This document shows positions 44,845-54,106 of a stretch of 64,000 bases of DNA, piece after piece. The translations under genes and the position numbers were made by a program. The notes under the pieces were generated by a model. It had not been told where the DNA came from. It saw only the letters and a list, made by a program, of their open reading frames with translations, and ran no database searches. The stretch is from Actinomycetes bacterium (GTDB lineage: Bacteria > Actinomycetota > Actinomycetes > Propionibacteriales > Propionibacteriaceae). Position 1 is the first letter of the stretch; each line of letters opens with the position of its first letter. The stretch spans positions 1-64,000 of the forward strand of contig JAJZQV010000001.1 in the NCBI GenBank assembly GCA_021803025.1, given 5' to 3'.

Positions 44845-45356
44845 TCGGCTGAACAGGACGATGCGGTCGGTGTGCGGCTCCGCGAGTGCCTCGTGGAGGA
44901 AGCTGCGCGGCCGCAGGGCCACGTCGGCCCACGACTCGCCGCCGGGCGGCCGGTGGTAGAACTTCCTGAGCCAGTGGCGCCTCGTCGCCTCCTGCGGAAG
45001 GCGGCGCTAAACCCCCAGCCAGGTCAGCAGGTCGAGGATCCCCAGCTCACGGTCGCGCAGCCGTTCGTCCAGCCGGACCGGTAGCGACGCCCCGGACGCT
45101 TGCAGCGCGATCTCGGCGGTCTGGACGGCACGCCGGTACGGGGAGGACCAGACCAGGGTCCGCTCGCCGCCGCCGAGGAGGTCGTCCATGCGGGTCCCGA
45201 GCGCGGTCGCCTACTCGACCCCGAGGCCCGAGAGCGGCACGTCGGCATCGCGCTCTGCGATGCGGATGACCTCGTGGCCCTCGCGCTGCGCGGCGCTGGC
45301 GAGACGTTCCCGACGCTCTCCCCGTGCCGGATGAGCACGAGCTCGCGTGGGGTCAC
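44845..45356 (-). pseudogene. histidine phosphatase family protein, inactivated remnant
   Basis: From GTG 45356 the minus strand encodes ELVLIRHGESVGNV, the phosphatase N terminus. A frameshift follows, and homology continues in another frame as EVIRIAERDADVPLSGLGVE, then an in-frame TAG, then TLVWSSPYRRAVQTAEIAL and ERLRDRELGILDLLTWLGV, a second TAG, and finally RHWLRKFYHRPPGGESWADV. The last part, with the second catalytic His, is replaced by the truncated hydrate dehydratase. One frameshift, two stops and a C-terminal deletion make it non-functional. Confidence 0.85.
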
Positions 45357-45510
45357 GGTCGGCGACGCCTTCGCCGGGATCCAGGTCCCATGTGGTCCTC
45401 TCCCTCCACCACGGTCGTCCGTGGGTGGGACATATGTACCCGGAGGCGCTCCTGCGTAACCCGTCCGCGGGCGCGTCCGTGCACCGGCTCAGGAGCCGTC
45501 CGGCGCGACC

Positions 45511-46146
45511 TCAGCTGAAGCTGTCGGCGACCTTGCGGGCCTGCGGGCCGAAGTGGATCTCGTCGGCGATCTGAAGGGCCAGCGTGTCGGAGTCCTCGTC
45601 CCAGTCGGCGCAGATCGCCTCGAGGTCCATCTCGGAGAGCCCCTGGTCCGCGAACAGGTCGAGGTCGCCGACCAGGCCGTCCTCGTCGTCGTCCTCGGGG
45701 ACGTCGATGCCGAGGAAGTCGACGATGTCCCTGGCCAGAGACCAGTTCTCCGCCGCGTACACGTCACTGAGAACCATGTGGACATGGCGACCGCGGACCC
45801 GTACCGCCGCGAAGAACTCGCCCGAGATCGACACGAGCGCTGACGCGCCGTTGTCGCCGGGGAGCCGCTGGAGGTGGGCGATGAGGTCGTCGAGGTCGTT
45901 GGCGAGGTCGGTCTCCAACGGGGTGACGACGGGTACGCCGTCCTCCCTGTACAGAGCCATGATGAAGTCGATGTCGTCCTCGAGGGCGTCCTCGACGTCG
46001 TCGTCCTCGAGGGCGTCCTCGACGTCGTCGTCCTCGTCGTCGAGCTCTACGTCCTCGTCCACGAGGTCTGGATCCGCGTCCTCGAGGCCGGGACGGTCGT
46101 CGCCGCGGTCGCCGAGGTCGTACTCCTCGTCGCTGCTGTCGGCCAT
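45511..46146 (-). CDS. tRNA adenosine deaminase-associated protein
   Basis: A 211-residue acidic protein of the family found beside tadA in actinobacteria. The N-terminal third is a run of Asp/Glu with a duplicated DDVEDALED (a perfect 27-bp DNA repeat at about 45975-46029). The conserved part covers [27 protein letters not shown] and [14 protein letters not shown]. The biochemical role is unknown; the link to TadA rests on gene neighbourhood. The ATG at 46146 has GGAGG at good spacing. Confidence 0.88.
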   Translation of the reverse strand: MADSSDEEYDLGDRGDDRPGLEDADPDLVDEDVELDDEDDDVEDALEDDDVEDALEDDIDFIMALYREDGVPVVTPLETDLANDLDDLIAHLQRLPGDNGASALVSISGEFFAAVRVRGRHVHMVLSDVYAAENWSLARDIVDFLGIDVPEDDDEDGLVGDLDLFADQGLSEMDLEAICADWDEDSDTLALQIADEIHFGPQARKVADSFS

Positions 46147-46259
46147 CCGGAGGCCTCCTTCCACCAAGTCCCCATCGAATCACGTCTGGCCGCCCGGCGC
46201 ACCAGCGGGGTCGTGCCCCGATGCGGAGTCGTTACGCGACGTATGCCAATGTGTCGCCT

Positions 46260-46901
46260 GTGGAACTCCGTGTCATCAGTCATCCCCTCGTCTCCCACAA
46301 GCTGAGCCTCCTGCGCGACCGCCGTACCGACTCGCCGTCGTTCCGCCGCCTGGTCGAGGAGCTCGTCATGCTGCTCGCCTACGAGGCGACCGACCAGATC
46401 CGCGTCGAGCCCACCGAGATCGAGACCCCGATCCAGAAGACGCTGGGCGTACGGCTGTCGAAGCCGAGGCCCCTGGTCGTCCCGATCCTGCGTGCGGGGC
46501 TCGGGATGCTCGACGGGATGACCCGGCTCATGCCGTCCGCCGAGGTCGGCTTCGTTGGCATGGTGCGCGACGAGGAGACGCTCGAGCCGTTCACGTACGC
46601 CGAGCGCCTCCCCCGCGACCTCAGCGGACGTCAGTGCTACGTGCTGGACCCGATGCTGGCCACCGGCGGGTCGCTCGCCGGTACGGTCCAGTTCCTCGTC
46701 AACCGCGGGGCCGACCACATCACGTGCATCTGCCTCATCGCCGCGCCCGAGGGCATCGAGCGCATGCGGAACCTGCTGGCCGAGGTCGGCGTGCCCTGCA
46801 CCCTGGTCGTGGCCGCCGTCGACGAGCGCCTCAACGAGGTCGGCTACATCGTCCCGGGCCTCGGCGACGCGGGCGACCGCCTGTACGGACGTGCCGAGTA
46901 G
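46260..46901 (+). CDS. upp: uracil phosphoribosyltransferase
   Basis: A 213-residue enzyme of pyrimidine salvage converting uracil and PRPP to UMP. It has the PRPP loop [10 protein letters not shown] and the uracil-binding [12 protein letters not shown] near the C terminus. Family homology begins at GTG 46260 ([15 protein letters not shown]); an ATG at 46221 would add 13 residues. Neither start has a strong ribosome site, so a leaderless message is possible. It is divergent from the TadA-associated gene. Confidence 0.94.
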   Translation: MELRVISHPLVSHKLSLLRDRRTDSPSFRRLVEELVMLLAYEATDQIRVEPTEIETPIQKTLGVRLSKPRPLVVPILRAGLGMLDGMTRLMPSAEVGFVGMVRDEETLEPFTYAERLPRDLSGRQCYVLDPMLATGGSLAGTVQFLVNRGADHITCICLIAAPEGIERMRNLLAEVGVPCTLVVAAVDERLNEVGYIVPGLGDAGDRLYGRAE

Positions 46902-46955
46902 ACCCCCACCGGCTTCGGGGCGCCCCCTGAACAGGCGCGCTCTCGCACGTCACCT

Positions 46956-47025
46956 CCATTGAGTGGCGGAAGTTGGGGTGCCGTGCCATATGCGCATCGG
47001 CGGCCCGGTATCTGCCACTGAATGG
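46956..47025. repeat. 70-bp inverted-repeat element, copy 1
   Basis: Ends CCATTGAGTGGCGGA and TCTGCCACTGAATGG are inverted repeats with few mismatches. The centre (GCGCATCGGCGGC) is the reverse complement of that in the second copy at 60714-60783, which has the same length. It occupies the convergent space downstream of upp. Confidence 0.85.
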
Positions 47026-47067
47026 CGGTGACGCCTGCGATCTCGTGCCGAACCAGGCCGTGGACCC

Positions 47068-48165
47068 TCAGGAGAGGCCCGCGACGAACGCGTTGAGCGA
47101 CGACTCGTGCCGCTGCAGCGCCTTGACGAGGGCGATCTGCGTGCGGGCCCGGTCGAGGTTCTGGCCCGGGCGGCTGGTCTGGTAGTACGTGTCACCGGCG
47201 AGATGGTCACCGAGGAAGCGGTACGCCTGCTCGAGGGTCATGACCTCGCCCGCCAGCACGAGGAGCTCCCGCTCAGCGGGGAGCAGCGCCGACCCCGCCC
47301 CGGAGAGGTAGCCCTCGGCGAGGGCCTCGAACATCGGCACGTCCACGGCGACCTTCGAGGCGTCCGGGTCGTCCTCCGCCACCGTCGTGGCGCCCGAGCG
47401 GCACAGATCGGCGAAGTCGTACAGGCTGAGTCCCGGCATCACCGTATCCAGGTCGAGGACGCAGACCGCCTCGCCGGTCGCGTCGTCGAGCAGCACGTTC
47501 GACAGCTTCGTGTCGTTGTGGGTGATGCGTTCCGGGAGGACTCCCTCGGCCTGGAGCGACAGCATCGCCCCCGCGAGCTCGCGCTGCCCGAGCAGCCAGT
47601 CGGTCTCCTCCCGCACCTCGGCGGCACGCCCGCACGGGTCCGCGGCCACGACGGCGGCGAAGTCCGCGTACCGCTTCACCGTGTCGTGGAACCTCGGGAT
47701 CGTCTCGTACAGACGGGGGCCTTCGTAGTCGGAGAGCTGCTGCTGGAAGCGGCCGAACGCGTACGCGGCCGTGTACGCCTGGCCCGGCTCCGAGACGACG
47801 TCGTGGCTTGTCGCACCGCCGATGAAGAGGAAGACGCGCCACACCTGGCCGTCCGGGTCGACGTGCCAGTCGCTGCCGTCCCCGGTCGGCACGAGCGTCA
47901 GCACCCGGCGGTCGATGTCGGAGGCCCCGTCGGCGACGAGCCTCGCCCGTACGTGTCGGGTCACGCGGGAGACGTTCTCCATGAGCTCGAGGGGCCGCGG
48001 GAACACCGTGTCGTTGATGCGCTGCAGGATGTAGGCGCCACGGCGTCCGGTCACGAGGTACGTGTCGTTGATGTGGCCGCCGCCGTACCGGCGCACGTCG
48101 AGGGGCTCCAGCTCGAAGACGTCGGCGACCGCGGCCGGCAGGTCGTCCGGCACGGCCCGCGTCAT
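47068..48165 (-). CDS. phosphotransferase, N-acetylhexosamine 1-kinase (NahK)-like
   Basis: A 365-residue aminoglycoside-phosphotransferase-fold kinase, close in length to bifidobacterial NahK (about 360). It has GGGHINDTYLV and YILQRIND in the N lobe, catalytic HNDTKLSNVLLDD and metal-binding DLDTVMPGL. NahK phosphorylates GlcNAc or GalNAc at C1 in the anomeric position. The ATG overlaps the stop of the nucleotidyltransferase gene (ATGA), which could turn the sugar 1-phosphate into a UDP-sugar. The substrate assignment is by family and context. Confidence 0.85.
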   Translation of the reverse strand: MTRAVPDDLPAAVADVFELEPLDVRRYGGGHINDTYLVTGRRGAYILQRINDTVFPRPLELMENVSRVTRHVRARLVADGASDIDRRVLTLVPTGDGSDWHVDPDGQVWRVFLFIGGATSHDVVSEPGQAYTAAYAFGRFQQQLSDYEGPRLYETIPRFHDTVKRYADFAAVVAADPCGRAAEVREETDWLLGQRELAGAMLSLQAEGVLPERITHNDTKLSNVLLDDATGEAVCVLDLDTVMPGLSLYDFADLCRSGATTVAEDDPDASKVAVDVPMFEALAEGYLSGAGSALLPAERELLVLAGEVMTLEQAYRFLGDHLAGDTYYQTSRPGQNLDRARTQIALVKALQRHESSLNAFVAGLS

Positions 48166-49052
48166 GCCCGCCATCCGAGCCGGGACGGGTACTCGCTGGC
48201 CGCGACGAGCTCGGCCAGCCGCGCGGCCACCATCGCGCGGTCCGCCGCGTACGTCATCCCGAACCAGGGGTCCGGCGAGGTGAGCACGTCCACGGTCGCG
48301 TGACCCCGTGCCACGAGGTCGTCGATGACGGCAGGCAGGTACAGCTCGCTGCCCTGCTCCTGACCGTGCTCGTCGAGGAACGCGCCGAACGCCGCCTCGA
48401 GCCGCCCGAACACGTCCGGCAGCAGGCCCCAGAAGTTCATGCTCACGAGCTCGCGACCGGTGAAGCGGGCGCCCGAGGCATCGAGGACGCCGTCCCCGTC
48501 GGCGCTGAGCCCGGTGTGCTCGACGACGCTGCGCAGCCGGCCGTCGACCACCTCGCACACGCCGCGCGACACGGAGCCGTTCTCTGACAGCGTGTTGACG
48601 AGGGGATACGCCACCATCGCGTACGAGCCGGGCGTCCGCTCGACGGCGAGCAGGGCGCCCAAGGCCGCGTACGCCTGGCGGCCGTAGAAGTCGTCGGCGT
48701 TGATGACGATGAACGGTGCGCTCACCACGTCGCCCGCGGCGAGGACGGCCTGACCCGTGCCCCAGGGCTTGGTGCGGCCCTGGGGCACGGTCCGGCCGGC
48801 CGGAAGGACGTCCAGCTCCTGGAACGCGTACGCGACGGGCAGCCGGCCGGAGTACCGGCTCCCGATCGTCGCCCGGAACGCCTCCTCGACGTCCCGCCGG
48901 ATGACGAAGACGACCCGCTCGACACCCGCGCGGACGGCGTCGTAGACGGCGTAGTCCATGACGGTCTCGCCGCTCGGCCCGACCGGCTCGAGCTGCTTCA
49001 TTCCTCCGAACCGCGACCCCATGCCCGCGGCCAGCACCACGAGCTCCGTCAC
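48162..49052 (-). CDS. sugar-phosphate nucleotidyltransferase
   Basis: A 296-residue NTP_transferase protein with AAGMGSRFGGMKQLEPVGP (nucleotide loop and catalytic Lys) and INADDFYGRQ (metal-binding Asp). It transfers a nucleotide to a sugar 1-phosphate. It is coupled to the NahK-like kinase, so the likely product is UDP-GlcNAc/GalNAc or a similar NDP-hexosamine. The ATG start at 49052 follows a short 35-bp gap from menB. Confidence 0.9.
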   Translation of the reverse strand: MTELVVLAAGMGSRFGGMKQLEPVGPSGETVMDYAVYDAVRAGVERVVFVIRRDVEEAFRATIGSRYSGRLPVAYAFQELDVLPAGRTVPQGRTKPWGTGQAVLAAGDVVSAPFIVINADDFYGRQAYAALGALLAVERTPGSYAMVAYPLVNTLSENGSVSRGVCEVVDGRLRSVVEHTGLSADGDGVLDASGARFTGRELVSMNFWGLLPDVFGRLEAAFGAFLDEHGQEQGSELYLPAVIDDLVARGHATVDVLTSPDPWFGMTYAADRAMVAARLAELVAASEYPSRLGWRA

Positions 49053-49087
49053 GACCTGGCCCCGCTCAGCTCACTCACCGCCGCGCC

Positions 49088-49981
49088 TCAGTAGTAGTAG
49101 GGGAAGGCCGACCAGTCGGGCGACCTCTTCTCGAGGAACGCGTCACGGCCTTCGGCCGCCTCGTCCGTCATGTACGCCAGGCGGGTCGCCTCACCGGCGA
49201 ACACCTGCTGGCCGACCATGCCGTCGTCGACGGCGTTGAACGCGAACTTGAGCATCCGGATCGCGGTCGGCGACTTCTCGCAGATCATGCGCGCCCAGTC
49301 GAGGCCGACCGTCTCGAGGTCCTCGTGGGGGACGACGGCGTTGACGGTCCCCATGGCGTACGCCTCGGCCGCGTCGTAGGTCTGGCCGAGGAAGAAGATC
49401 TGGCGGGCGAACTTCTGGCCGACCTGGCGGGCGAGGTAGGCCGAGCCGAAGCCCGCGTCGAACGAGCCCACGTCGGCGTCGGTCTGTTTGAACCGCGCGT
49501 GCTCGGCCGAGGCGATCGTGAGGTCGCACACAACGTGGAGGGAGTGCCCGCCGCCGGCCGCCCAGCCGCCGACAAGCGCGATCACGGGCTTGGGCATGAA
49601 GCGGATCTGGCGCTGGACCTCGAGGATGTGCAGGCGGCCGAGCTTCGCGGGGTCGACCTCCGCGGCCGTCTCCCCGTCGGCGTACTGGTAGCCGGCGCGT
49701 CCCCGGATGCGCTGGTCGCCGCCCGAGCAGAACGACCAGCCGCCGTCCTTGGGGGAGGGTCCGTTGCCGGTGAGAAGGACGCAGCCGACGTCCGAGGCGG
49801 TCCGGGCGTGGTCGAAGGCCACGAGCAGCTCGTCGACGGTGTGCGGGCGGAACGCGTTGCGCACCTCCGGCCGGTCGAGCGCGATCCGCACCGCAGGTAC
49901 GTGCCGGGCACGGTGGTACGTGATGTCGCTGAACTCGAAGCCTGCGACGGGCTCCCACAACTCCGGCTGGAACGGGTTCAC
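49088..49981 (-). CDS. menB: 1,4-dihydroxy-2-naphthoyl-CoA synthase
   Basis: A 297-residue crotonase-fold enzyme of menaquinone synthesis that closes the second ring of o-succinylbenzoyl-CoA. It shows the MenB hallmarks SFCSGGDQRIRG, GGWAAGGGHSLHVVCDL and the C-terminal FLEKRSPDWSAFPYYY. The GTG at 49981 gives the family's N terminus (VNPFQPELWEPV). No other men genes are in the window. Confidence 0.95.
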   Translation of the reverse strand: MNPFQPELWEPVAGFEFSDITYHRARHVPAVRIALDRPEVRNAFRPHTVDELLVAFDHARTASDVGCVLLTGNGPSPKDGGWSFCSGGDQRIRGRAGYQYADGETAAEVDPAKLGRLHILEVQRQIRFMPKPVIALVGGWAAGGGHSLHVVCDLTIASAEHARFKQTDADVGSFDAGFGSAYLARQVGQKFARQIFFLGQTYDAAEAYAMGTVNAVVPHEDLETVGLDWARMICEKSPTAIRMLKFAFNAVDDGMVGQQVFAGEATRLAYMTDEAAEGRDAFLEKRSPDWSAFPYYY

Positions 49982-50016
49982 CGGACCACCGTAGTGGGGA
50001 CGGCCCCGGCGCGAGG

Positions 50017-50736
50017 TCAGAGGACCTTTCGCACCTCGTCCGGGCGGTTGCTGATCACCGCGTCCACGCCGAGGTCCGCCAGACGGCGGGCCGTCGAAGG
50101 GCTGTCGACCGTCCACACGTTGACGGCCAGCCCCGCGGCGTGACACCGCTCGACGGTCTCCGGCACGAGCTCCACGTAGCGCCAGTGGGGATGCAGCGCC
50201 GACACGTCCCGGTGCTCCGCGTAGTCCCACGGCTCGGCCAGGATGTCGGAGAACAGCAGCCCCACCCGGCTGGGCTGGAAGGACCGCGCCAGCCTCGTGG
50301 CGCTGATGTGGTTGAACGTCGAGTAGATGACCTTGTCTGCGAGACCCGCCGCCTCGACGAGCGAGACGACCGCGTCCTCGAGTCCGGGGTACGGCTCGAC
50401 GCTGTTCTTGAGCTCGATGTTGACCGTCATGCCCGTGGGCGCCAGGAGCTCGAGGACCTCTTCGAGCAGCGGGATCCGCTCACCGCGGTACTCCTCGCGG
50501 CCGTACGAGGCGTCGAGGGCCCGGAGCGCGTCCAGGGTGCGCGAGCACACCGGCCCCTTCCCCGTCGTCGTCCTGTCGAGGGTCTCGTCATGGATCACGA
50601 CGACGCGTCCGTCGACCGTGAGCTGGACATCGAGCTCGACGCCGTCGGCTCCCACCTCGTGCGCGAGACGGAACGCCGCCAGCGTGTTCTCCGGCGCCTT
50701 CGCGCTTGCGCCGCGATGGGCCCAGACGGTCGTCAT
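50017..50736 (-). CDS. glycerophosphodiester phosphodiesterase
   Basis: A 239-residue TIM-barrel enzyme with HRGASAKAPENTLAAF, ELDVQLTVDG and HDETLDRTT motifs, i.e. all catalytic His, Glu and Asp residues. It hydrolyses glycerophosphodiesters to glycerol 3-phosphate and an alcohol. There is no signal peptide, so it is cytoplasmic. The ATG at 50736 is chosen by homology (MTTVWAHRGA). It is divergent from the M3 peptidase gene 76 bp away. Confidence 0.94.
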   Translation of the reverse strand: MTTVWAHRGASAKAPENTLAAFRLAHEVGADGVELDVQLTVDGRVVVIHDETLDRTTTGKGPVCSRTLDALRALDASYGREEYRGERIPLLEEVLELLAPTGMTVNIELKNSVEPYPGLEDAVVSLVEAAGLADKVIYSTFNHISATRLARSFQPSRVGLLFSDILAEPWDYAEHRDVSALHPHWRYVELVPETVERCHAAGLAVNVWTVDSPSTARRLADLGVDAVISNRPDEVRKVL

Positions 50737-50812
50737 GAGGCCTATTCTCGCCGCGACGACGCGGTTCTGTCTGTGGTTCCTGCCACGATTGGGGAGCTTG
50801 GAAGGAGCACCC

Positions 50813-52858
50813 TTGACCCCCAACCCCGTGGCCTCGACCGCGCTGCCCTACGCCCTGCACGACTTCGCCCGGATCTCCGCCGACGACTGGCGAGCCGCGA
50901 TGCGTGACGGGATGGCCGCCCAGCTCGCCGAGCTCGACGCAGTCGCGACCGACACCTCCGCACCGACCGTCGAGAACGTGCTGGACGCCTGGGAACGGTC
51001 CGGGCAGCTGCTCAACCGGGCCGTCGCGGGATTCTGGACCCTCAAGGAGGCGGACACCACCGACGACCTCGACGCCATCGAGGAGGAGATGTCCCCCAAG
51101 CTGGCCGCTCACCACGACGCGATCCTGCTGGACAGGAGGCTGTACGACAGGCTGGTCACCCTGGACGCACGAGCCGCGGCAGGTGAGGTGACCCTGGACG
51201 AGCAAGCCGCATGGCTGCTCAGCGAGAAGCTCCGGGACTACCGCCGGCTCGGCGTGAACCTCCCCGAGGACGAGCAGGCCACGCTGCGCGAGCTCAACGA
51301 GCGCATCGCCACGCTGGAGGCCAGATGGAGCTCCGTCGTCGTCGCCGGGCGCAACGAGGCGGCGCTGCACATCGAGGACGCCTCGCTGCTCACGGGACTC
51401 ACCCCCGAGGACCTGCAGGCAGCTGAGGAGGCGGCCTCCCGCCGAGGGCTGGCCGGCTGGCTCCTCGAGGTCGTCAACACCACCGGCCAGCCCCTGCTCG
51501 ACAGGCTCGAGAACCGGGACGTCCGGCGCCGCCTGTACGAGGCGTCTGTCGGACGCGGCCTGTCCGGGGAGAACGACACCCGGCCGCTCATCGTCGAGCT
51601 GGCGCGCCTGCGCTCCCAGCGCGCGCACGTCCTCGGGTTCGCCCACCACGCGGAGTTCGTCGCGGGCGACGGGTGCGCGAAGACGACCGAGGCGGTCAAC
51701 GAGATCCTCCACCGCGTGGCAGGTCCCGCCGTCCGCAACGCCGAGCGTGAGGCAGCCGAGCTCCAGGAGGCGCTGTCCGCGGAGCACCCGGGTGAGACCC
51801 TCCAGCCGTGGGACTGGCAGTTCTACGCCGAGCGGCTGCGGGCGGCGAGGTTCTCGCTCGACGACGAGGTCCTGCGCCCGTACCTCGAATTCGAGCGCGT
51901 CCTCGCGGACGGCGTCTTCGCTGCCGCCACCGGCCTGTACGGGATCACGTTCGTCCGCCGCACCGACCTGACGGGCTACACCGACGAGTGCCGGGTCTTC
52001 GAGGTCCACGACACCGACGGCCGGCCGATGGCGCTCGTGGTGATCGACCCGTACGCGCGTCCCACGAAGCAGGGCGGGGCCTGGATGACGTCGCTCGTCG
52101 ACCAGAGCGAGCTGCTCGACCTGCTCCCCGTCGTGACGAACAACTGCAACCTCGTCCGGCCGGCGCCGGGCAGGCCGACGCTCATGCCCTGGGACAGCGT
52201 CATCACGCTCTTCCACGAGTTCGGCCACGACCTCCACGGGCTGCTCTCGCAGGTCCGCTACCCGTCACGGTCCGGCACCGCGACACCGCGGGACTTCGTC
52301 GAGTACCCGAGCCAGGTGAACGAGATGTGGGCCTGGGACCCGGCGCTGATCAGGTCCTACGCGCGTCACTACGAGACGGGCGAGCCGGTACCTCAGGAGT
52401 GGGTGGACACGCTGCAGGCAGCCCGGCACGCGGGCCAGGGGTACGACGCGACCGAGATCTTCGGCGCGATGATCCTCGACCAGGTGTGGCACCAGACGCC
52501 GCTCGACGAGCTGCCGTCCTCGCCCGACGAGGTGGAGGAGTTCGAGAGGCGCGGCCTCGCCGCGTGGGGCATCAACGTGCCCCTCGTCCCGCCGCGCTAC
52601 CGCACCACGTGCTTCTCCCACATCTGGAGCGGCAGCTACGCGGCCGGCTACTACTCGTACCTGTGGAGCGAGGTCATGGACGCCGACACCGTCGCCTGGT
52701 TCACCGAGAACGGCGGGATGACGAGGGCGAACGGCGACCACTTCCGCGCGACCCTCCTGAGCAAGGGCAGCTCCGTCGACGTCATGGAGTCGTACCGGCG
52801 GTTCCGGGGCGCGGACCCCGACGTCCGGCACGTCCTCGAACGCCGCGGGCTCGCCTGA
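50813..52858 (+). CDS. M3 family metallopeptidase (peptidyl-dipeptidase Dcp/oligopeptidase A-like)
   Basis: A 681-residue zinc peptidase. The HEFGH motif is at residues 468-472 with the downstream Glu ligand in YPSQVNEMWAWDP. The length and layout fit cytoplasmic Dcp or oligopeptidase A, which degrade short peptides. The start is TTG at 50813, supported by AAGGAG seven bases upstream and by the family's N terminus (LTPNPVASTALPY). It is monocistronic and ends facing the SCO1664 operon. Confidence 0.93.
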   Translation: MTPNPVASTALPYALHDFARISADDWRAAMRDGMAAQLAELDAVATDTSAPTVENVLDAWERSGQLLNRAVAGFWTLKEADTTDDLDAIEEEMSPKLAAHHDAILLDRRLYDRLVTLDARAAAGEVTLDEQAAWLLSEKLRDYRRLGVNLPEDEQATLRELNERIATLEARWSSVVVAGRNEAALHIEDASLLTGLTPEDLQAAEEAASRRGLAGWLLEVVNTTGQPLLDRLENRDVRRRLYEASVGRGLSGENDTRPLIVELARLRSQRAHVLGFAHHAEFVAGDGCAKTTEAVNEILHRVAGPAVRNAEREAAELQEALSAEHPGETLQPWDWQFYAERLRAARFSLDDEVLRPYLEFERVLADGVFAAATGLYGITFVRRTDLTGYTDECRVFEVHDTDGRPMALVVIDPYARPTKQGGAWMTSLVDQSELLDLLPVVTNNCNLVRPAPGRPTLMPWDSVITLFHEFGHDLHGLLSQVRYPSRSGTATPRDFVEYPSQVNEMWAWDPALIRSYARHYETGEPVPQEWVDTLQAARHAGQGYDATEIFGAMILDQVWHQTPLDELPSSPDEVEEFERRGLAAWGINVPLVPPRYRTTCFSHIWSGSYAAGYYSYLWSEVMDADTVAWFTENGGMTRANGDHFRATLLSKGSSVDVMESYRRFRGADPDVRHVLERRGLA

Positions 52859-52909
52859 CCACGACACGCTGGCTTCGGCTCGATGGCCGCGGTTCACGCA
52901 GCCGCGCGG

Positions 52910-53611
52910 TCAGATGAGAGGCCAGGGCACCCGGCGACCGGTGGTGTCGACCGGCAGCACACGGGTGGTGAGCAGCCTCCGCACCCGCAGCTGGAGCGCC
53001 TGGACCTCGTCGCGGCCGAGCAGCGCGGCGAGCAGGCGCGGTACGGACGAGGCGAGCGGCTCGATGGCCGCCAGGTCCTCCTCGGGCACCTCGTCTCCGG
53101 CGAAGTCCCAGATCACCGTACGGAGCTTGAAGTCGGCGGCGAAGCACAGGCCGTGGTCGATCCCGTACACGTGGCCGTCGTCGCCGAGCAGCACGTGCCC
53201 GCTCTTGCGGTCGGTGTTGTTGGCGACGCAGTCGAACAGGGCGAGCCTTCGGAACGCGTCGTGCAGCTCGGGGCGGGTGTCGTACAGCGAGAAGTAGTGC
53301 TCGCGCTGGTCCGCCTCGACGAAGCGCTGCAGCGAGCCGACCCCGGCCGGCCCGTCCTCGCGGACGACGGTCGGCGGCACGAGGCCCCAGCCGAGGTGGT
53401 CGGACAGCAGGTACGCGGCACGCTCCCGCTTGTACAGGCCGGGGTCGAAGTCCCACAGCGGGCGCTCTCCAGCCTGCGGCTTGTAGACGGCCGGCAGCTG
53501 CTCTCCGTCGAGGGTGACCTGCACCACGTACGTGGCGTTGCTGCTGTCGACCACCCGGCCGACGAGGTCGATCTCGCCGGCCTGCAGGACGGTCAGTTCA
53601 TGCGGGGACAC
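52910..53611 (-). CDS. SCO1664 family protein (PI3K-like kinase fold)
   Basis: A 233-residue protein with AVYKPQAGERPLWDF, ALFDCVANNTDRKSGHVLL and YGIDHGLCFA, giving the N-x4-G-H and D-H-G residues of a phosphatidylinositol-kinase-like fold. It is the third member of a conserved actinobacterial trio (phosphomutase, DUF3090, SCO1664) that often lies near the mycothiol gene mshC; a function has not been shown. GTG 53611 overlaps the DUF3090 gene by 19 bp and gives the family N terminus (VSPHELTVLQ). Confidence 0.9.
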   Translation of the reverse strand: MSPHELTVLQAGEIDLVGRVVDSSNATYVVQVTLDGEQLPAVYKPQAGERPLWDFDPGLYKRERAAYLLSDHLGWGLVPPTVVREDGPAGVGSLQRFVEADQREHYFSLYDTRPELHDAFRRLALFDCVANNTDRKSGHVLLGDDGHVYGIDHGLCFAADFKLRTVIWDFAGDEVPEEDLAAIEPLASSVPRLLAALLGRDEVQALQLRVRRLLTTRVLPVDTTGRRVPWPLI

Positions 53612-54096
53612 AGGTGACCGTCGACGTTGATCGGGAGCTCGCACCACCGGCACAAGGGACGCCCGCCCGCGACCGCGTCGTCGCTCTGCTCGCAGAACGC
53701 CAGCGCCTGGGCCGGCGACAGGAGGACCCGCAGGTGTCCGCGCGGCGCGTCGGAGACCGGCTCGCCCTCGTCGTCGGTGGGCTCGGCCTCCTCGAGCTGG
53801 ACCAGGACCCGCGAGCCCTCGGCCTCGAACCCCAGGCCGATCTCGCCGAGCACGAACTCGGCGTCGAAGGGCGGGGTGATCGGCGTCGGCGTCGGCACCG
53901 CCTCGGCCTGGGGGAGGTCCTCGAGCGCTCGCCGCAGGTACAGCGACATCGCCTGAGCCTGCTGCTTCTCGAGCTTGATCGTGATCCTCTCGTCGCCGTG
54001 GCGGCACTGCAGGAGGAACACGCGCTGTCCGGGCTCGCCCAGGGCTCCCACGGCGAACTCGTCGACGTCGTCGAACTCGGCATAGAGATCGCTCAT
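53593..54096 (-). CDS. DUF3090 family protein
   Basis: A 167-residue protein with GEPGQRVFLLQCRHGDERI, KLEKQQAQAMSLYL and a C-terminal Cys pair in LCRWCELPINVDGHLCPRMN, which resembles a zinc ribbon and is typical of the family. The middle member of the MSMEG_4193-DUF3090-SCO1664 trio. The function is unknown. It starts 10 bp after the phosphomutase stop and overlaps the next gene. Confidence 0.92.
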   Translation of the reverse strand: MSDLYAEFDDVDEFAVGALGEPGQRVFLLQCRHGDERITIKLEKQQAQAMSLYLRRALEDLPQAEAVPTPTPITPPFDAEFVLGEIGLGFEAEGSRVLVQLEEAEPTDDEGEPVSDAPRGHLRVLLSPAQALAFCEQSDDAVAGGRPLCRWCELPINVDGHLCPRMN

Positions 54097-54106
54097 CGGT
54101 CGCTCC

